Source: Bradyrhizobium altum
GTDB lineage: Bacteria > Pseudomonadota > Alphaproteobacteria > Rhizobiales > Xanthobacteraceae
Length of the DNA: 64,000 nt
Assembly: GCF_020889705.1 (NCBI RefSeq)
Contig: NZ_JACMYP010000002.1
Span: forward strand, 124,001 to 188,000
Direction of reading: 5' to 3'
The notes below the pieces were generated by a model. That model was not told the origin of the DNA. It ran no database searches and was given only the letters and a program-made list of their open reading frames with translations. Made by a program: the position numbers and the translations under genes. Each line of letters begins with the position of its first letter. Within the stretch, counting starts at the first letter, position 1. Shown here piece after piece: positions 52,363 to 61,986 of this stretch.

Positions 52363-53745
52363 ATGCTCTATCGTCACACCATCGACGCCACCAATTATGC
52401 ATTCGACGATCTGCGCATCCTGCTTGCCAAGGCTTCGCCGCCGCGGTCCGGCGACCGTTTGGCCGGCATCGCGGCCGACAGCGCCGCGGAGATGATCGCC
52501 GCGCGGCTCGCGCTTGCCAACGTTCCGCTCAAGCAATTCCTCGATGAGCCTGTCATCCCCTATGAGGACGACGAAGTCACCCGCCTGATCCTCGACAGCC
52601 ACGACGTTGCCGGCTTCCTGCCGGTGTCGTCGCTCACCGTCGGCGGCTTCCGCGACTGGCTGCTGTCGGATGCCGCCACTGGAGACGCGATCAACCGGAT
52701 CTCGCGCGGCATCACGCCGGAGATGGTGGCGGCGGTGTCGAAGCTGATGCGCAACCAGGATCTGATCCTGGTCGCGAAGAAATGCGAGGTGACGACCCGC
52801 TTCCGCAACACCATCGGCTTGCGCGGGCGAATGAGCACGCGGTTGCAGCCGAACCATCCGTTCGACGATGCCAAGGGCATCACCGCCTCGATCCTCGACG
52901 GGCTGCTGCTCGGATCGGGCGACGCCTGCATCGGCATCAATCCGGCGAGCGACGATCCGAACGTCATCGGCACCCTGTTGCGGCTGCTGGACGACGCCAT
53001 CACCCGGCTCGGGATTCCGACGCAGGGCTGCGTGCTGACCCATGTCACGACCACGCTCGGCCTGATCGGGCAGGGGCTGCCGGTCGATCTCGTGTTCCAG
53101 TCGATCGCAGGCACCGAGGCGGCCAACCGCAGTTTCGGCGTCGACCTCTCGTTGCTCCGGGAGGCACGCGAAGCCGGGCTGTCGCTCCGCCGCGGCACGG
53201 TCGGCGACAACGTCATGTATTTCGAGACCGGGCAGGGCTCGGCACTGTCGGCCAACGCCCATCACCAGGTCGACCAGCAGACCTGCGAGGCGCGGGCCTA
53301 TGCAGTGGCGCGGGCGTTCGATCCGCTGCTCGTCAACAGTGTGGTCGGCTTCATCGGTCCGGAATACCTTTATGACGGCAAGGAAATCATCCGCGCCGGG
53401 CTCGAGGATCATTTCTGCGGCAAGCTGCTCGGCCTGCCGCTCGGGATCGACGTCTGCTACACCAACCACGCCGAGGCCGATCAGGACGACATGGACAATC
53501 TCCTGACGCTGCTTGCGGCGGCCGGCGTGAACTTCATCATGGGCGTGCCGGGCGCCGATGACGTGATGCTGAACTATCAGTCGACATCGTTTCACGATGC
53601 GCTCTACATCCGCGACCTGTTCGGCCTGAAGCGGGCGCCCGAATTCGACGATTGGCTGGCGCGCGTCGGCCTTGCCGGGCAGGATTTCCGCCTCGTTGCC
53701 GATGCGGGGCAGCTGCCCGACCTCGCCGCCAAGCTGTTGACCTGA
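52363..53745 (+). CDS. eutB: ethanolamine ammonia-lyase large subunit
   Basis: A 460-residue TIM-barrel subunit of adenosylcobalamin-dependent ethanolamine ammonia-lyase, which turns ethanolamine into acetaldehyde and ammonia. Length and the conserved runs (GLRGRMSTRLQPNHPFDD, GDACIGINPASDD, FETGQGSALSANAHHQ-like and NHAEADQDDMDNL) match EutB. It is usually followed at once by eutC, but here hpnP lies between them (next CDS at 53874) and eutC starts only at 55465. No eutA reactivase or microcompartment genes are present in the window. Confidence 0.97.
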   Translation: MLYRHTIDATNYAFDDLRILLAKASPPRSGDRLAGIAADSAAEMIAARLALANVPLKQFLDEPVIPYEDDEVTRLILDSHDVAGFLPVSSLTVGGFRDWLLSDAATGDAINRISRGITPEMVAAVSKLMRNQDLILVAKKCEVTTRFRNTIGLRGRMSTRLQPNHPFDDAKGITASILDGLLLGSGDACIGINPASDDPNVIGTLLRLLDDAITRLGIPTQGCVLTHVTTTLGLIGQGLPVDLVFQSIAGTEAANRSFGVDLSLLREAREAGLSLRRGTVGDNVMYFETGQGSALSANAHHQVDQQTCEARAYAVARAFDPLLVNSVVGFIGPEYLYDGKEIIRAGLEDHFCGKLLGLPLGIDVCYTNHAEADQDDMDNLLTLLAAAGVNFIMGVPGADDVMLNYQSTSFHDALYIRDLFGLKRAPEFDDWLARVGLAGQDFRLVADAGQLPDLAAKLLT

Positions 53746-53873
53746 CGGGATAGCGAAATTCTGCAGAGCAACTATCTCACCGTTGTGACGTTGGTAAGCG
53801 CCACAATGTTGAAGAATTTCTGGCCCAGCGTTCCACGCTATGGTTAGATTTGCGGGTGCTTCGGGGTCGATTG

Positions 53874-55460
53874 ATGAGAGCTGAGGGCATAAAGACAGCA
53901 CGGCGTATCCTCTGCGTCTTTCCGCGCTATACGTCGTCCTTTGGGACCTTCGAGCACTCCTATCCTCTGACCGACGGCGTCAAGGCGTTCATGCCGCCGC
54001 AGGGCCTGCTGCTGATCGCCGCATACCTCCCCGAGAACTGGCCGGTCCGCTTCGTCGACGAGAATCTGCGTCCGGCCACAGCGGAGGATTTCGAGTGGGC
54101 GGAAGCCGTGTTCGTCAGCGGCATGCACATCCAGCGCCAGCAGATGAACGATATCTGCCACCGCGCGCATGACCGCGACCTGGTGGTCGCGATCGGCGGC
54201 CCATCGGTCAGTGCCTGTCCGGACTACTATCCCTCATTCGACTACCTTCATGTCGGCGAGCTCGGCGATGCGACCAATGAGCTGATCAAGCGTCTGGAGC
54301 AGGACACCAGCCGCCCCGACGAGCAGGTGGTGCTGAAGACCATCGACCGCCTGCCGATGACGGAATTCCCGCTGCCGGCCTATGAGCTTGCCGAAACCAA
54401 GAAGTACTTCCTCGGCAGCATCCAGTTCTCCTCGGGCTGCCCCTATCAGTGCGAGTTCTGCGACATCCCCGGGCTCTATGGCCGCAATCCGCGGCTGAAG
54501 TCGCCGCAGCAGATCATCGCCGAACTCGACAAGCTGCGCGCCTGCGGCGCGACCGACACTGTCTATTTCGTCGACGACAACTTCATCGGTAACCGCAAGG
54601 CGGCGAGCGAGCTGCTGCCGCATCTGATCGAGTGGCAGAAGCGGACCGGCTATGTCACGCGCCTTGCCTGCGAGGCGACGCTCAACATCGCCAAGCGCCC
54701 CGAGATCCTGGAGAAGATGCGCGAGGCCTTCTTCGTGACGATCTTCGTCGGCATCGAGACGCCCGATCCCGACGCGCTGAAGGCCATGCACAAGGATCAG
54801 AACATGATGGTTCCGATCCTGGAGGGCGTGCGCACCATCAACTCCTTCGGCATGGAGGTCGTCTCCGGCATCATCATGGGGCTCGATACCGACAAGCCCC
54901 AGACCGCTGACGCGCTGCTCTCCTTCGTCGAGGAGTCCCGGATTCCGCTTCTGACCATCAACCTGCTGCAGGCGCTGCCGAAGACGCCGCTGTGGGATCG
55001 GCTCGAAAAGGCAGGAAGGCTGGTCCATGACGAGGGCCGCGACTCCAATGTCGAGTTCCTGCTGCCCTACGAGGACGTGGTCAGTTCCTGGCGCAAATGC
55101 ATGGAGATCGCCTACCAGCCCGAGAAGCTGTTCGAGCGCTATTTGCATCAATGCAACTACACCTACGCCAACCGCATCAAGGTGCCGGTCAGCCCGGAGA
55201 TGAAGAGTTGGGCCAACATCCGGCGCGGCCTGATCATGCTGCGCAACATCTTCTGGAAGGTCGGCGTGCTCGGCGACTACAAGCGCGTGTTCTGGAAGTT
55301 TGCGCTCGGCCGGCTCAAGCGCGGCGACATTGAAGGATTGATCTCGGCGACGCTGGTTGCGCATCATCTGATCACGTTTGCGCGCGCAGCCTCCAGCGGC
55401 CGGCAGAACGCCTCGAACTACTCGATCCGGCTGCGCGAGGCGTCCGTACCCGCCGAATGA
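53874..55460 (+). CDS. hpnP: hopanoid C-2 methylase, B12-binding radical SAM
   Basis: A 528-residue class B radical-SAM methylase. N-terminal cobalamin-binding-like domain (residues about 20-140), then the radical-SAM domain with the [4Fe-4S] motif C189-xxx-C193-xx-C196 in [12 protein letters not shown]. The closest family by overall layout is HpnP, which methylates the hopanoid A-ring at C-2, and the hopanoid locus downstream supports this. ATG 53874 has GGGG upstream; TTG 53850 is a weaker alternative. It stands 128 bp after eutB and 4 bp before eutC. I found no convincing EcfG-type promoter (GGAAC/CGTT) upstream. Confidence 0.88.
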   Translation: MRAEGIKTARRILCVFPRYTSSFGTFEHSYPLTDGVKAFMPPQGLLLIAAYLPENWPVRFVDENLRPATAEDFEWAEAVFVSGMHIQRQQMNDICHRAHDRDLVVAIGGPSVSACPDYYPSFDYLHVGELGDATNELIKRLEQDTSRPDEQVVLKTIDRLPMTEFPLPAYELAETKKYFLGSIQFSSGCPYQCEFCDIPGLYGRNPRLKSPQQIIAELDKLRACGATDTVYFVDDNFIGNRKAASELLPHLIEWQKRTGYVTRLACEATLNIAKRPEILEKMREAFFVTIFVGIETPDPDALKAMHKDQNMMVPILEGVRTINSFGMEVVSGIIMGLDTDKPQTADALLSFVEESRIPLLTINLLQALPKTPLWDRLEKAGRLVHDEGRDSNVEFLLPYEDVVSSWRKCMEIAYQPEKLFERYLHQCNYTYANRIKVPVSPEMKSWANIRRGLIMLRNIFWKVGVLGDYKRVFWKFALGRLKRGDIEGLISATLVAHHLITFARAASSGRQNASNYSIRLREASVPAE

Positions 55461-55464
55461 CAGC

Positions 55465-56259
55465 ATGACGACACCGCCGGCGCCATCGTCCCCGTCGCTT
55501 CCCGATCTGCGCGACCTCACGCCGGCGCGCGTCGGTCTCGGCCGGTTCGGGGCCAGCCTGCCGACCGATGCGCTGCTCTCGTTCACGCTCGACCACGCCC
55601 GCGCTCGCGACGCCGTTCACGCACCCTTCGATGTCGGCGGCATTACGGCCGGTCTTGCCAGCCTTGGCATCACGCCGCGCGAGGTGTCGAGCCAGGCGCC
55701 CGGCCGGCGCGACTATCTGCGCCGGCCCGATCTCGGACGCATGCTGGACTCCGCATCGCGACGGTCGCTGGAAGGGTGCGGCATCACCGCATGCTCCTGC
55801 GCGATTGTGATCGGCGACGGCCTGTCGCCGACCGCGGTCAATGTGCACGCCGTTGAATTGATCCGGCACCTCGTGCCGCGGCTTGCAGCCGACGGGATCG
55901 ACACCGGTGCAGTGGTCGTCGCGTCAGGCGCGCGCGTCGCCCTCGGTGACGAGATCGGCGCCATCATCGGTGCACGCATGCTGGTGATGCTGATCGGCGA
56001 GCGGCCCGGCCTGTCCGCGCCCGACAGCCTTGGCGCCTATCTCACCTTCGCGCCGCGGATCGGCCTCACCGATGCCGACCGCAACTGCATCTCCAACATC
56101 CACCGTGCCGGGCTGAGCTATGCGGAAGCTGCACTCAGGATCTCGTGGCTTGTGCGCGAGGGGCTGGCACGCCAGATCACCGGGGTCGCGTTGAAAGATG
56201 AAAGCGGCGGTGGATCGTCACAGAATGCGCTACCGGGGTGTGACAAATCAGATACTTAA
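55465..56259 (+). CDS. eutC: ethanolamine ammonia-lyase small subunit
   Basis: A 264-residue EutC. Conserved segments include [37 protein letters not shown] and [16 protein letters not shown], plus [11 protein letters not shown] near the C-terminus. It should assemble with EutB from 52363. The ATG at 55465 lies four bases after the hpnP stop, so it is probably translated from the same message. A weak hairpin terminator follows. Confidence 0.95.
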   Translation: MTTPPAPSSPSLPDLRDLTPARVGLGRFGASLPTDALLSFTLDHARARDAVHAPFDVGGITAGLASLGITPREVSSQAPGRRDYLRRPDLGRMLDSASRRSLEGCGITACSCAIVIGDGLSPTAVNVHAVELIRHLVPRLAADGIDTGAVVVASGARVALGDEIGAIIGARMLVMLIGERPGLSAPDSLGAYLTFAPRIGLTDADRNCISNIHRAGLSYAEAALRISWLVREGLARQITGVALKDESGGGSSQNALPGCDKSDT

Positions 56260-56329
56260 TAGCGGGGATCGGCGGTTCCCCGCGCATTTGGTTCTACCCT
56301 CGCGCTTGCGAGCAAAGGTGCAGACAGGT

Positions 56330-56361
56330 AAAACACGCGCCGGTCAATATTCGCGTGTTTT
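56330..56361 (+). terminator. hairpin downstream of eutC, possible terminator
   Basis: The arms AAAACACGCG (56330-56339) and CGCGTGTTTT (56352-56361) are exact reverse complements around a 12-nt loop. The stem ends in TTTT, so intrinsic termination of the eutB-hpnP-eutC transcript is possible though the U-run is short. Confidence 0.45.
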
Positions 56362-56456
56362 CAAGGACTAGCGCCGATAAGCCGCGCTCACCCGCCTCAT
56401 TCGCGCCCCTCGACCCAAGCTAGATAGATTGAGCCGTTTTCAGAACTGGACAGGGC

Positions 56457-58841
56457 ATGCTCGAAAAGAACTCCGAAAGTCAGGTCCACGTCGAGAAGGT
56501 CGAAGAGCCGCGGTCGGGGACCAGCATCGCATTCGGGCTGGAGCGTATCGGCCTGATCGCGATCAAGGCGCCGATCCTGTCTGTGGTCATCCTGCTGGCG
56601 CTGATGGTTGCGGCCGTTTTCGGCATCGAGCGCATCAAGATCGACGACTCGCTCAGCCAGTTGTTCCGTTCCAATTCCAAGGACTACAAACAGTACGAAG
56701 CGGTCACCAAACGCTTCCCGGCAACCGAGTTCGACGTGCTGGTCGTGATCGAGGGCAAGACACTCCTTGCGCGCGAGAACCTCGAAAAGATCCGGGACAC
56801 GGTCACCGACCTGCAGCTGGTCGAGGGCGTGCGCGGCCTGGTGTCGCTTTTTTCGGCGCGCCAGGCGCCCGAGCCCGGCAAATTGCCGGCCGCGCTGTTC
56901 CCCTCCGAGCTGCCGCAAGGCGCCGCCTACGACAAATTCGTCGAGACCGTCAAATCCAACGAGATCATTCGCGGCAAGCTGTTGTCCGAGGATGGAACGC
57001 TAGCACTGATCGTGTTGTCGCTCGAGCCTGAGGTTGTCGGCAGCAACAAGCTCACCAAGGTCGTCGCGGACATGAGAAAGATCATGGCCGATGATCTCAG
57101 CGGGAGCGGGCTCAACGCCCAGCTCTCCGGCGTTCCGGTCATGCAGCTCGAAATCCGCAACGCGGTCAAGCGCGACGGGCTGACCTACAATATCCTCGGC
57201 ATTCTGGCTGGCTGCATTATCGCCATCATCTTCTTCCGCAAGATATCATTCATGGTGATCGCCGCGTTCCCGCCGATCATTGCGATCCTTCTCGCGCTAG
57301 GCGGCCTCGGCTGGGCCGGCTTCAATCTCAACATGTTCCTGAACGTGATGACGCCGCTCATCATGGTGATCAGCTTCTCCGACTCGATGCAGCTGACGTT
57401 CGCGGCGCGAGACCGCCTGATCGCCGGCCAGGACAAGTACACGGCGTTCAGGAACGCGGTGATGGTGGTCGGCCCGGCTTGCGTGCTTACACATGGCACC
57501 GCCGGCATCTCGTTCATCGCGCTGCAATTCTCGGATTCCGACCTGATCCGCAAATTCGGTGAAGCCGGGCTCGCGGCCACGATCATCGCGCTAATTGCGG
57601 TGCTCTCGCTGGTGCCTGCGTTCGGAGTGCTTCTGGTACGCAACGAAAAAGTCTTCGCGGTAAAATTCCAGGGCGCTGACGCCGGTGTGCAGGCGTTGCG
57701 CAATTTCTGCTACTGGATCGCGGTGCGCATGGTGGGCCGGCCCGGGCTGTTCAGTCTGATCGCAGTGATCGTGGTCGGCGGGCTCGGCATCATCTATGCC
57801 AATCTCGAGCCGCGCTACCGGCTCGCCGACCAGGTTCCGGACAAGCGGCAGGCGGTGGCGGCGTCGAGCCGGCTCGACGCCAAGCTGACCGGCGCCAATC
57901 CAGTCGATGTGCTGATCGAATTCCCCAAGGGCCAATCGCTCTACTCGCCGGAGACCTTGAAGACGATCGCCGAAGTCCACGCGATGGTCGAAACCGCGGC
58001 GGGCGTCGGCAACGTCTGGTCGCTGGAAACCCTGCGCCGATGGCTCGCTGAAAAGGCCGGCAGCAATGACGTCGCGACGCTGAAGGAATATGTCGGCGTG
58101 ATCCCCGAGCATCTGGTGCGCCGTTTCATCTCGGCGGATCAGGATGCGGTCGTGGTATCGGGCCGGGTCCCGGATCTCGACTCGAGCCAGCTGCTTCCGG
58201 TCGTGAACAAGCTGGACAGCTCGCTGGACAAGGTCCGCGTCGAGCATCCCGGTTACGAGATCGCGGTCACCGGCCTGTCGGTGATCGCCGCGCGCAACAG
58301 CGCCAACATGATCGAAAAACTTAACCGTGGCCTGACCGTCGAATTCTTACTGGTCGCGATCTTCATCGGGCTCGCGTTCCGCTCGGTCGTGGTGATGTTC
58401 TCCTGCATCCTGCCGGGCATCTTCCCCGTGGTGCTGTCAGGCACCGTGCTGTGGCTGCTCGGGGAAGGGCTGCAATTCGCCAGCGTGGTGGCGTTGACCG
58501 TGTCGTTCGGCCTCGGGCTGAGCGCCACCATCCACTTCCTCAATCGCCTGCGGCTGGAGACCAAGCCGGGCGTCACGCCGGAACTTGCGGTGGAGCGTGC
58601 CACCGTACTGGTTGGGCCCGCGCTGATCCTGACCACGGTGGTGTTGGCCTGCGGCCTCGTCGTCACCGTGTTCTCCGACCTGCCGTCGTTGCGCCTGTTC
58701 GGCTGGCTCAGCGCGTTCTCGATGGTCGCAGCCCTGGTCGCGGACCTCTTTATCCTGCGGCCGACCTCGATGTTCCTGATCAACCTGTCGCAGAAGCTCC
58801 GCGGCAAGGGCGGGCAGCCGGCGCCGATCGAAAAGGCCTGA
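56457..58841 (+). CDS. hpnN: hopanoid-associated RND transporter HpnN
   Basis: A 794-residue MMPL/RND-family transporter. Two repeats each start with a single helix and a large periplasmic domain, followed by five helices (for example ILGILAGCIIAIIFF and VIAAFPPIIAILLALGG in the first). HpnN homologues move hopanoids to the outer membrane. The hopanoid locus around it supports this assignment. A bidirectional terminator follows the gene. Confidence 0.92.
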   Translation: MLEKNSESQVHVEKVEEPRSGTSIAFGLERIGLIAIKAPILSVVILLALMVAAVFGIERIKIDDSLSQLFRSNSKDYKQYEAVTKRFPATEFDVLVVIEGKTLLARENLEKIRDTVTDLQLVEGVRGLVSLFSARQAPEPGKLPAALFPSELPQGAAYDKFVETVKSNEIIRGKLLSEDGTLALIVLSLEPEVVGSNKLTKVVADMRKIMADDLSGSGLNAQLSGVPVMQLEIRNAVKRDGLTYNILGILAGCIIAIIFFRKISFMVIAAFPPIIAILLALGGLGWAGFNLNMFLNVMTPLIMVISFSDSMQLTFAARDRLIAGQDKYTAFRNAVMVVGPACVLTHGTAGISFIALQFSDSDLIRKFGEAGLAATIIALIAVLSLVPAFGVLLVRNEKVFAVKFQGADAGVQALRNFCYWIAVRMVGRPGLFSLIAVIVVGGLGIIYANLEPRYRLADQVPDKRQAVAASSRLDAKLTGANPVDVLIEFPKGQSLYSPETLKTIAEVHAMVETAAGVGNVWSLETLRRWLAEKAGSNDVATLKEYVGVIPEHLVRRFISADQDAVVVSGRVPDLDSSQLLPVVNKLDSSLDKVRVEHPGYEIAVTGLSVIAARNSANMIEKLNRGLTVEFLLVAIFIGLAFRSVVVMFSCILPGIFPVVLSGTVLWLLGEGLQFASVVALTVSFGLGLSATIHFLNRLRLETKPGVTPELAVERATVLVGPALILTTVVLACGLVVTVFSDLPSLRLFGWLSAFSMVAALVADLFILRPTSMFLINLSQKLRGKGGQPAPIEKA

Positions 58842-58871
58842 TCGACGGGCAACAAAGACTCGCAACAAAAA

Positions 58872-58906
58872 GCCCGGTTCCGAAGCGCTCGGAACCGGGC
58901 TTTTTT
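58872..58906. terminator. bidirectional rho-independent terminator between hpnN and a secreted protein gene
   Basis: GCCCGGTTCCGA and TCGGAACCGGGC form a 12-bp perfect stem with a short loop, flanked by A-run and T-run on both sides (AACAAAAA ... TTTTTTG). It ends both hpnN (plus strand) and the gene at 58934-59437 (minus strand). Confidence 0.93.
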
Positions 58907-58933
58907 GTTTGCCTGCCAAATCGGCCGGAGGCG

Positions 58934-59437
58934 TCAGGTCTTCGTCATCGTGATCGTGACGCCGCGGATCTCGCCCTTGGAGTCGATCTGCACCACCTGC
59001 TTGGAGCCGTTGGTCTGCAGGTTCAGGTTGGCGGCAAAGCCGGAGGCCTCGACGAACACGTCGATCCGCCCGCCGCCTGCGGTGCCCTGCAAATTACCGA
59101 AGATGTTGCGGCTGGCCTCGCTCCAGTTGCCGGAGATCCGGTCGCCCTGGCTGGTGACGTCGCTGGAGAGGTCGAACTTGTAGCTGTCGCTGGCGCAATG
59201 CAGCGACTGCTTCAGGTTCATGCCCGATGGCGCTACCTTGTAATCCGCCTTGCAACGAATCCGTTCGGTCGTGCCGTTGGACAACGCCACCGTGCCCGTT
59301 CCGGTCCACGAGCCGGCAAAACCGGCAAATGGACCGTTGGCCTGGGCATGGACTGCGGAGGCAGACAGCATCAGTGCGGCACCGACGCCCACAGCTCTGA
59401 GGGCCTGACCATAAAGGCTGGAACCAAACAGTTTCAT
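58934..59437 (-). CDS. conserved hypothetical secreted protein inside the hopanoid locus
   Basis: A 167-residue protein with a clear signal peptide (ALRAVGVGAALMLSASA, cleavage likely after VHA) and a mature region rich in glycine, serine and asparagine with two cysteines (IRCKADYK, LHCASDS). It may be a beta-rich periplasmic or outer-membrane-associated protein. No function is assigned. The start could be ATG 59437 or 59452. It is convergent to hpnN and shares its terminator. Confidence 0.75.
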   Translation of the reverse strand: MKLFGSSLYGQALRAVGVGAALMLSASAVHAQANGPFAGFAGSWTGTGTVALSNGTTERIRCKADYKVAPSGMNLKQSLHCASDSYKFDLSSDVTSQGDRISGNWSEASRNIFGNLQGTAGGGRIDVFVEASGFAANLNLQTNGSKQVVQIDSKGEIRGVTITMTKT

Positions 59438-59461
59438 TGTGAATTTTCCCATCAAAATCAA

Positions 59462-59842
59462 CGCCTCTTTCGCAAGAAAGCGTCTCGCCGCATCGAAGGT
59501 TTAGTGTCACCCAAGAATGTTAGGTTCAAACGACAGAAGCGGCGCGCGCGAGCCCTGTTGTCATCGAACAGAATCAGAAACCATTGGCCTCATGATGGCA
59601 TGTAGCTTTGCGCGAGTGTGATCCGCAATACCCAAACGCGACAAAGTGATGGCATGAATCGCTATGTTAAATCAATGGCTTAAGCGGGGGTTTACAGCGC
59701 CGCAAATTTAGCCGCATTTAGCAGTGCTTGTCGTCGGTCCGTTGCCGCGTTACGTGGCGTCTGCAATCCCCAAAATCCGTCCCGGCCATGCCGAAACGCG
59801 TTTCGGGAACAGATTTTCTGCTGTCGGAAATGAAGGAATACG
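59462..59842. other. gene-free divergent intergenic region
   Basis: A stretch of about 380 bp between two secreted-protein genes that diverge. I see no convincing open frame here. It is more AT-rich than its surroundings, as expected for promoters of both genes. Its clearest structure is the palindrome CCGAAACGCGTTTCGG at 59791-59806. Confidence 0.6.
59791..59806. promoter_or_regulatory. 16-bp perfect palindrome, candidate operator
   Basis: CCGAAACGCGTTTCGG is a perfect palindrome ending about 36 bases before the small cysteine protein start. Its place and symmetry suggest a transcription-factor site. The protein that would bind it is unknown. Confidence 0.5.
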
Positions 59843-60079
59843 ATGCGTAAATTTCTCCTGGCTGTTGCCGTGTTGTCGATCCCGCTCTCGTCCAGCGCCT
59901 TCGCCCAGCAGCAAGGGCGCGGTACGCCCGATGAGCAGAAGGCCTGCACGCGTGACGTGCAGCGTCACTGCCGTTCCGTGATCGATCAGGGCGACTTCAC
60001 CATCCTCGCCTGTCTGCAGCAGAACCGCAGCAAGATCAGCGCCGCCTGCGACCAGGTGCTGAAGACCCACGGCCAATAA
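59843..60079 (+). CDS. small secreted cysteine-rich protein
   Basis: A 78-residue protein. The signal peptide covers about residues 1-21 (cleavage after AFA). The mature part has four cysteines at 35, 43, 57 and 69 (spacing C-x7-C-x13-C-x11-C), reminiscent of the Cys-rich GLG1-type repeat. It may be a disulfide-stabilised periplasmic protein. AAGGAA lies four bases before the ATG. It sits between hpnN and hpnC, but a hopanoid role is not shown. Confidence 0.78.
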   Translation: MRKFLLAVAVLSIPLSSSAFAQQQGRGTPDEQKACTRDVQRHCRSVIDQGDFTILACLQQNRSKISAACDQVLKTHGQ

Positions 60080-60274
60080 GACCGAATTCAGGTCTCAGGG
60101 ACCGCTATCAATGCCGCGGCTGGCAGCCATGCCGGCCGCGGTCACATATGCTGGCGGTCACAGATAGCATTGGTTTTGGTGGCGTATTCCCCTATATGGG
60201 GCTCGCAAATCCCCCGCATGCGCCTGACCGTCCGCGCCTGCGTCGTGCCATGACCAGTGTAGCCCAAATTTCCC

Positions 60275-61153
60275 ATGACCACCGCGAGCGACCTGCGATC
60301 CGGAAAGACCCACCGCGACGAGAATTTTCCGGTCGCGTCGTGGATCATTCATCCGCGGCATCGTGCCTTGATCCTGGCTTTCTATAATTTCGTCCGCACC
60401 GCCGACGATATCGCCGATCACGCCACGCTGCCGGCCGAGGAGAAGCTGCGGTATCTCGACCTCATGGAGGCCGAGCTGCTCGGCAATGGCGATAGCCAGA
60501 AGGAAGCGGTCAGCCTGCGCCGTGCCTTCGCCGAGCGCGGCATGCCGCCGCGGCATGCGCTCGACGTGCTGGTGGCGTTCCGCCTCGACGTCACCAAGCT
60601 GCGCTACGAAAACTGGGACGACGTGATCGACTACTGCCGTTACTCGGCGATGCCGGTCGGACGCTTCATGCTCGACGTGCATGGCGAGGATATTTCGACC
60701 TGGGCGGCGTCGGACGCGCTTTGCGCCGGATTGCAGATCAACAACCATCTGCAGGACTGCGGCAAGGACTACCGGAACCTGAACCGCGTCTATCTGCCGC
60801 GCGATGCGTTGGCCGCTACGGGTGCGACCGTCGAGATGCTCGGCGAGGCGAAGTCGCAGCCGGCCCTGCTCAAATGCCTGCAGGCGCTCGCGCTGCGCAC
60901 CGCGGCGCTGCTCGACCAGAGCAAGTCGCTCGCCGCCGAAGTGAAGGATTTCCGGCTCGGGCTCGAGATCTCGGTGATCCAGGCGTTCGCCGACAAGATC
61001 GTGAACATACTGAAGGTGCGCGATCCGCTCAGCGAGCGCGTGCATCTGAGCCCGGTCGAATTGCTGTTGCAGAGCCTTGGCGGCGTCGCCGGCGAGACCG
61101 CGCGGCGGGCGATCGGACGGCGTGCGGTCTCCAAGACGGCGGCAGGGGCATGA
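60275..61153 (+). CDS. hpnC: squalene synthase-like protein HpnC
   Basis: A 292-residue trans-isoprenyl-diphosphate-synthase fold protein with the first aspartate-rich motif in FVRTADDIADH near 40-47 and the second in NNHLQDCGKDYRNLNRVY. In the HpnCDE route HpnC turns hydroxysqualene precursors onward after HpnD. The gene overlaps hpnD by ATGA. It starts the operon hpnC-hpnD-hpnE. Confidence 0.94.
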   Translation: MTTASDLRSGKTHRDENFPVASWIIHPRHRALILAFYNFVRTADDIADHATLPAEEKLRYLDLMEAELLGNGDSQKEAVSLRRAFAERGMPPRHALDVLVAFRLDVTKLRYENWDDVIDYCRYSAMPVGRFMLDVHGEDISTWAASDALCAGLQINNHLQDCGKDYRNLNRVYLPRDALAATGATVEMLGEAKSQPALLKCLQALALRTAALLDQSKSLAAEVKDFRLGLEISVIQAFADKIVNILKVRDPLSERVHLSPVELLLQSLGGVAGETARRAIGRRAVSKTAAGA

Positions 61154-61986
61154 GTGCTGAGGCGGCGGCCAACGCAAATTACGGAAGCACCGCGTCGGGC
61201 AGCTCGTTCTATGCCGCGATGCGCATCCTGCCGCACGCGCAGCGCGAGGCGATGTTCCAGATCTACAGCTTCTGCCGGCAGGTCGACGACATCGCCGATT
61301 CCGACGGTCCGCGGCCGGAGCGCCTGGCCGCCTTGCAGCAGTGGCGCGACGATATCGACGCGCTGTATGCGGGGCATCCGCCGGAGCGGCTGAGGGACTA
61401 TGTCGCGTCGGTGAAGGCCTTCGGCCTCAAGCGCGAGGATTTCGTCGCGATCGTCGACGGCATGGAGATGGACGTGCCGCAGGACATCCGCGCGCCTGAT
61501 CTCGCGACGCTCGACCTGTATTGCGATCGCGTCGCGAGCGCGGTCGGCCGGCTATCGGTGCGCGTGTTCGGCCTGCCCGAGGAGGACGGCATCCAGCTCG
61601 CCTACCATCTGGGCCGCGCGCTGCAGCTCACCAACATCCTGCGCGACATCGACGAGGATGCCGGTCTCGGCCGGCTCTATCTGCCGCGCGAATGGCTCTG
61701 GCACGCCGGCATCACCAACAACGACCCGGCCCGCGTCACCGCCGACCGCGCGCTGCCGAAAGTCTGCGCGCCGCTTGCCGAGCGCGCCAAGATGCACTTC
61801 CAGAAGTCCGACGAGATCATGAAGCGCAATTCGCGCCGCGCCGTGCGCGCGCCGCGGATCATGTCGAAATACTACCGCGCGATCCTCGATCTCCTGATCG
61901 CGCGCGGCTTCGCCGCTCCGCGTGAGCCGGTGCGTGTGTCCAAGGCAGCCAAGATCGGCATTCTTCTTCGTTACGCGATCATCTGA
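61150..61986 (+). CDS. hpnD: presqualene diphosphate synthase HpnD
   Basis: A 278-residue homologue of HpnC that condenses two farnesyl diphosphates to presqualene diphosphate. It has YSFCRQVDDIADS near 37-50 and TNILRDIDEDAGLGRLYLP near 157-175. The true start is the ATG 61150 that overlaps the hpnC stop; a longer upstream frame in the same phase is antigenic to hpnC only. Its TGA shares one base with the hpnE start codon. Confidence 0.94.
   Translation: MSAEAAANANYGSTASGSSFYAAMRILPHAQREAMFQIYSFCRQVDDIADSDGPRPERLAALQQWRDDIDALYAGHPPERLRDYVASVKAFGLKREDFVAIVDGMEMDVPQDIRAPDLATLDLYCDRVASAVGRLSVRVFGLPEEDGIQLAYHLGRALQLTNILRDIDEDAGLGRLYLPREWLWHAGITNNDPARVTADRALPKVCAPLAERAKMHFQKSDEIMKRNSRRAVRAPRIMSKYYRAILDLLIARGFAAPREPVRVSKAAKIGILLRYAII

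Noticed and set aside
53746..53873. EcfG-type promoter (GGAAC, 16-17 nt, CGTT) upstream of hpnP
   Set aside because: I looked for it because hpnP is stress-controlled in relatives, but no acceptable match is present in the 128-bp gap.
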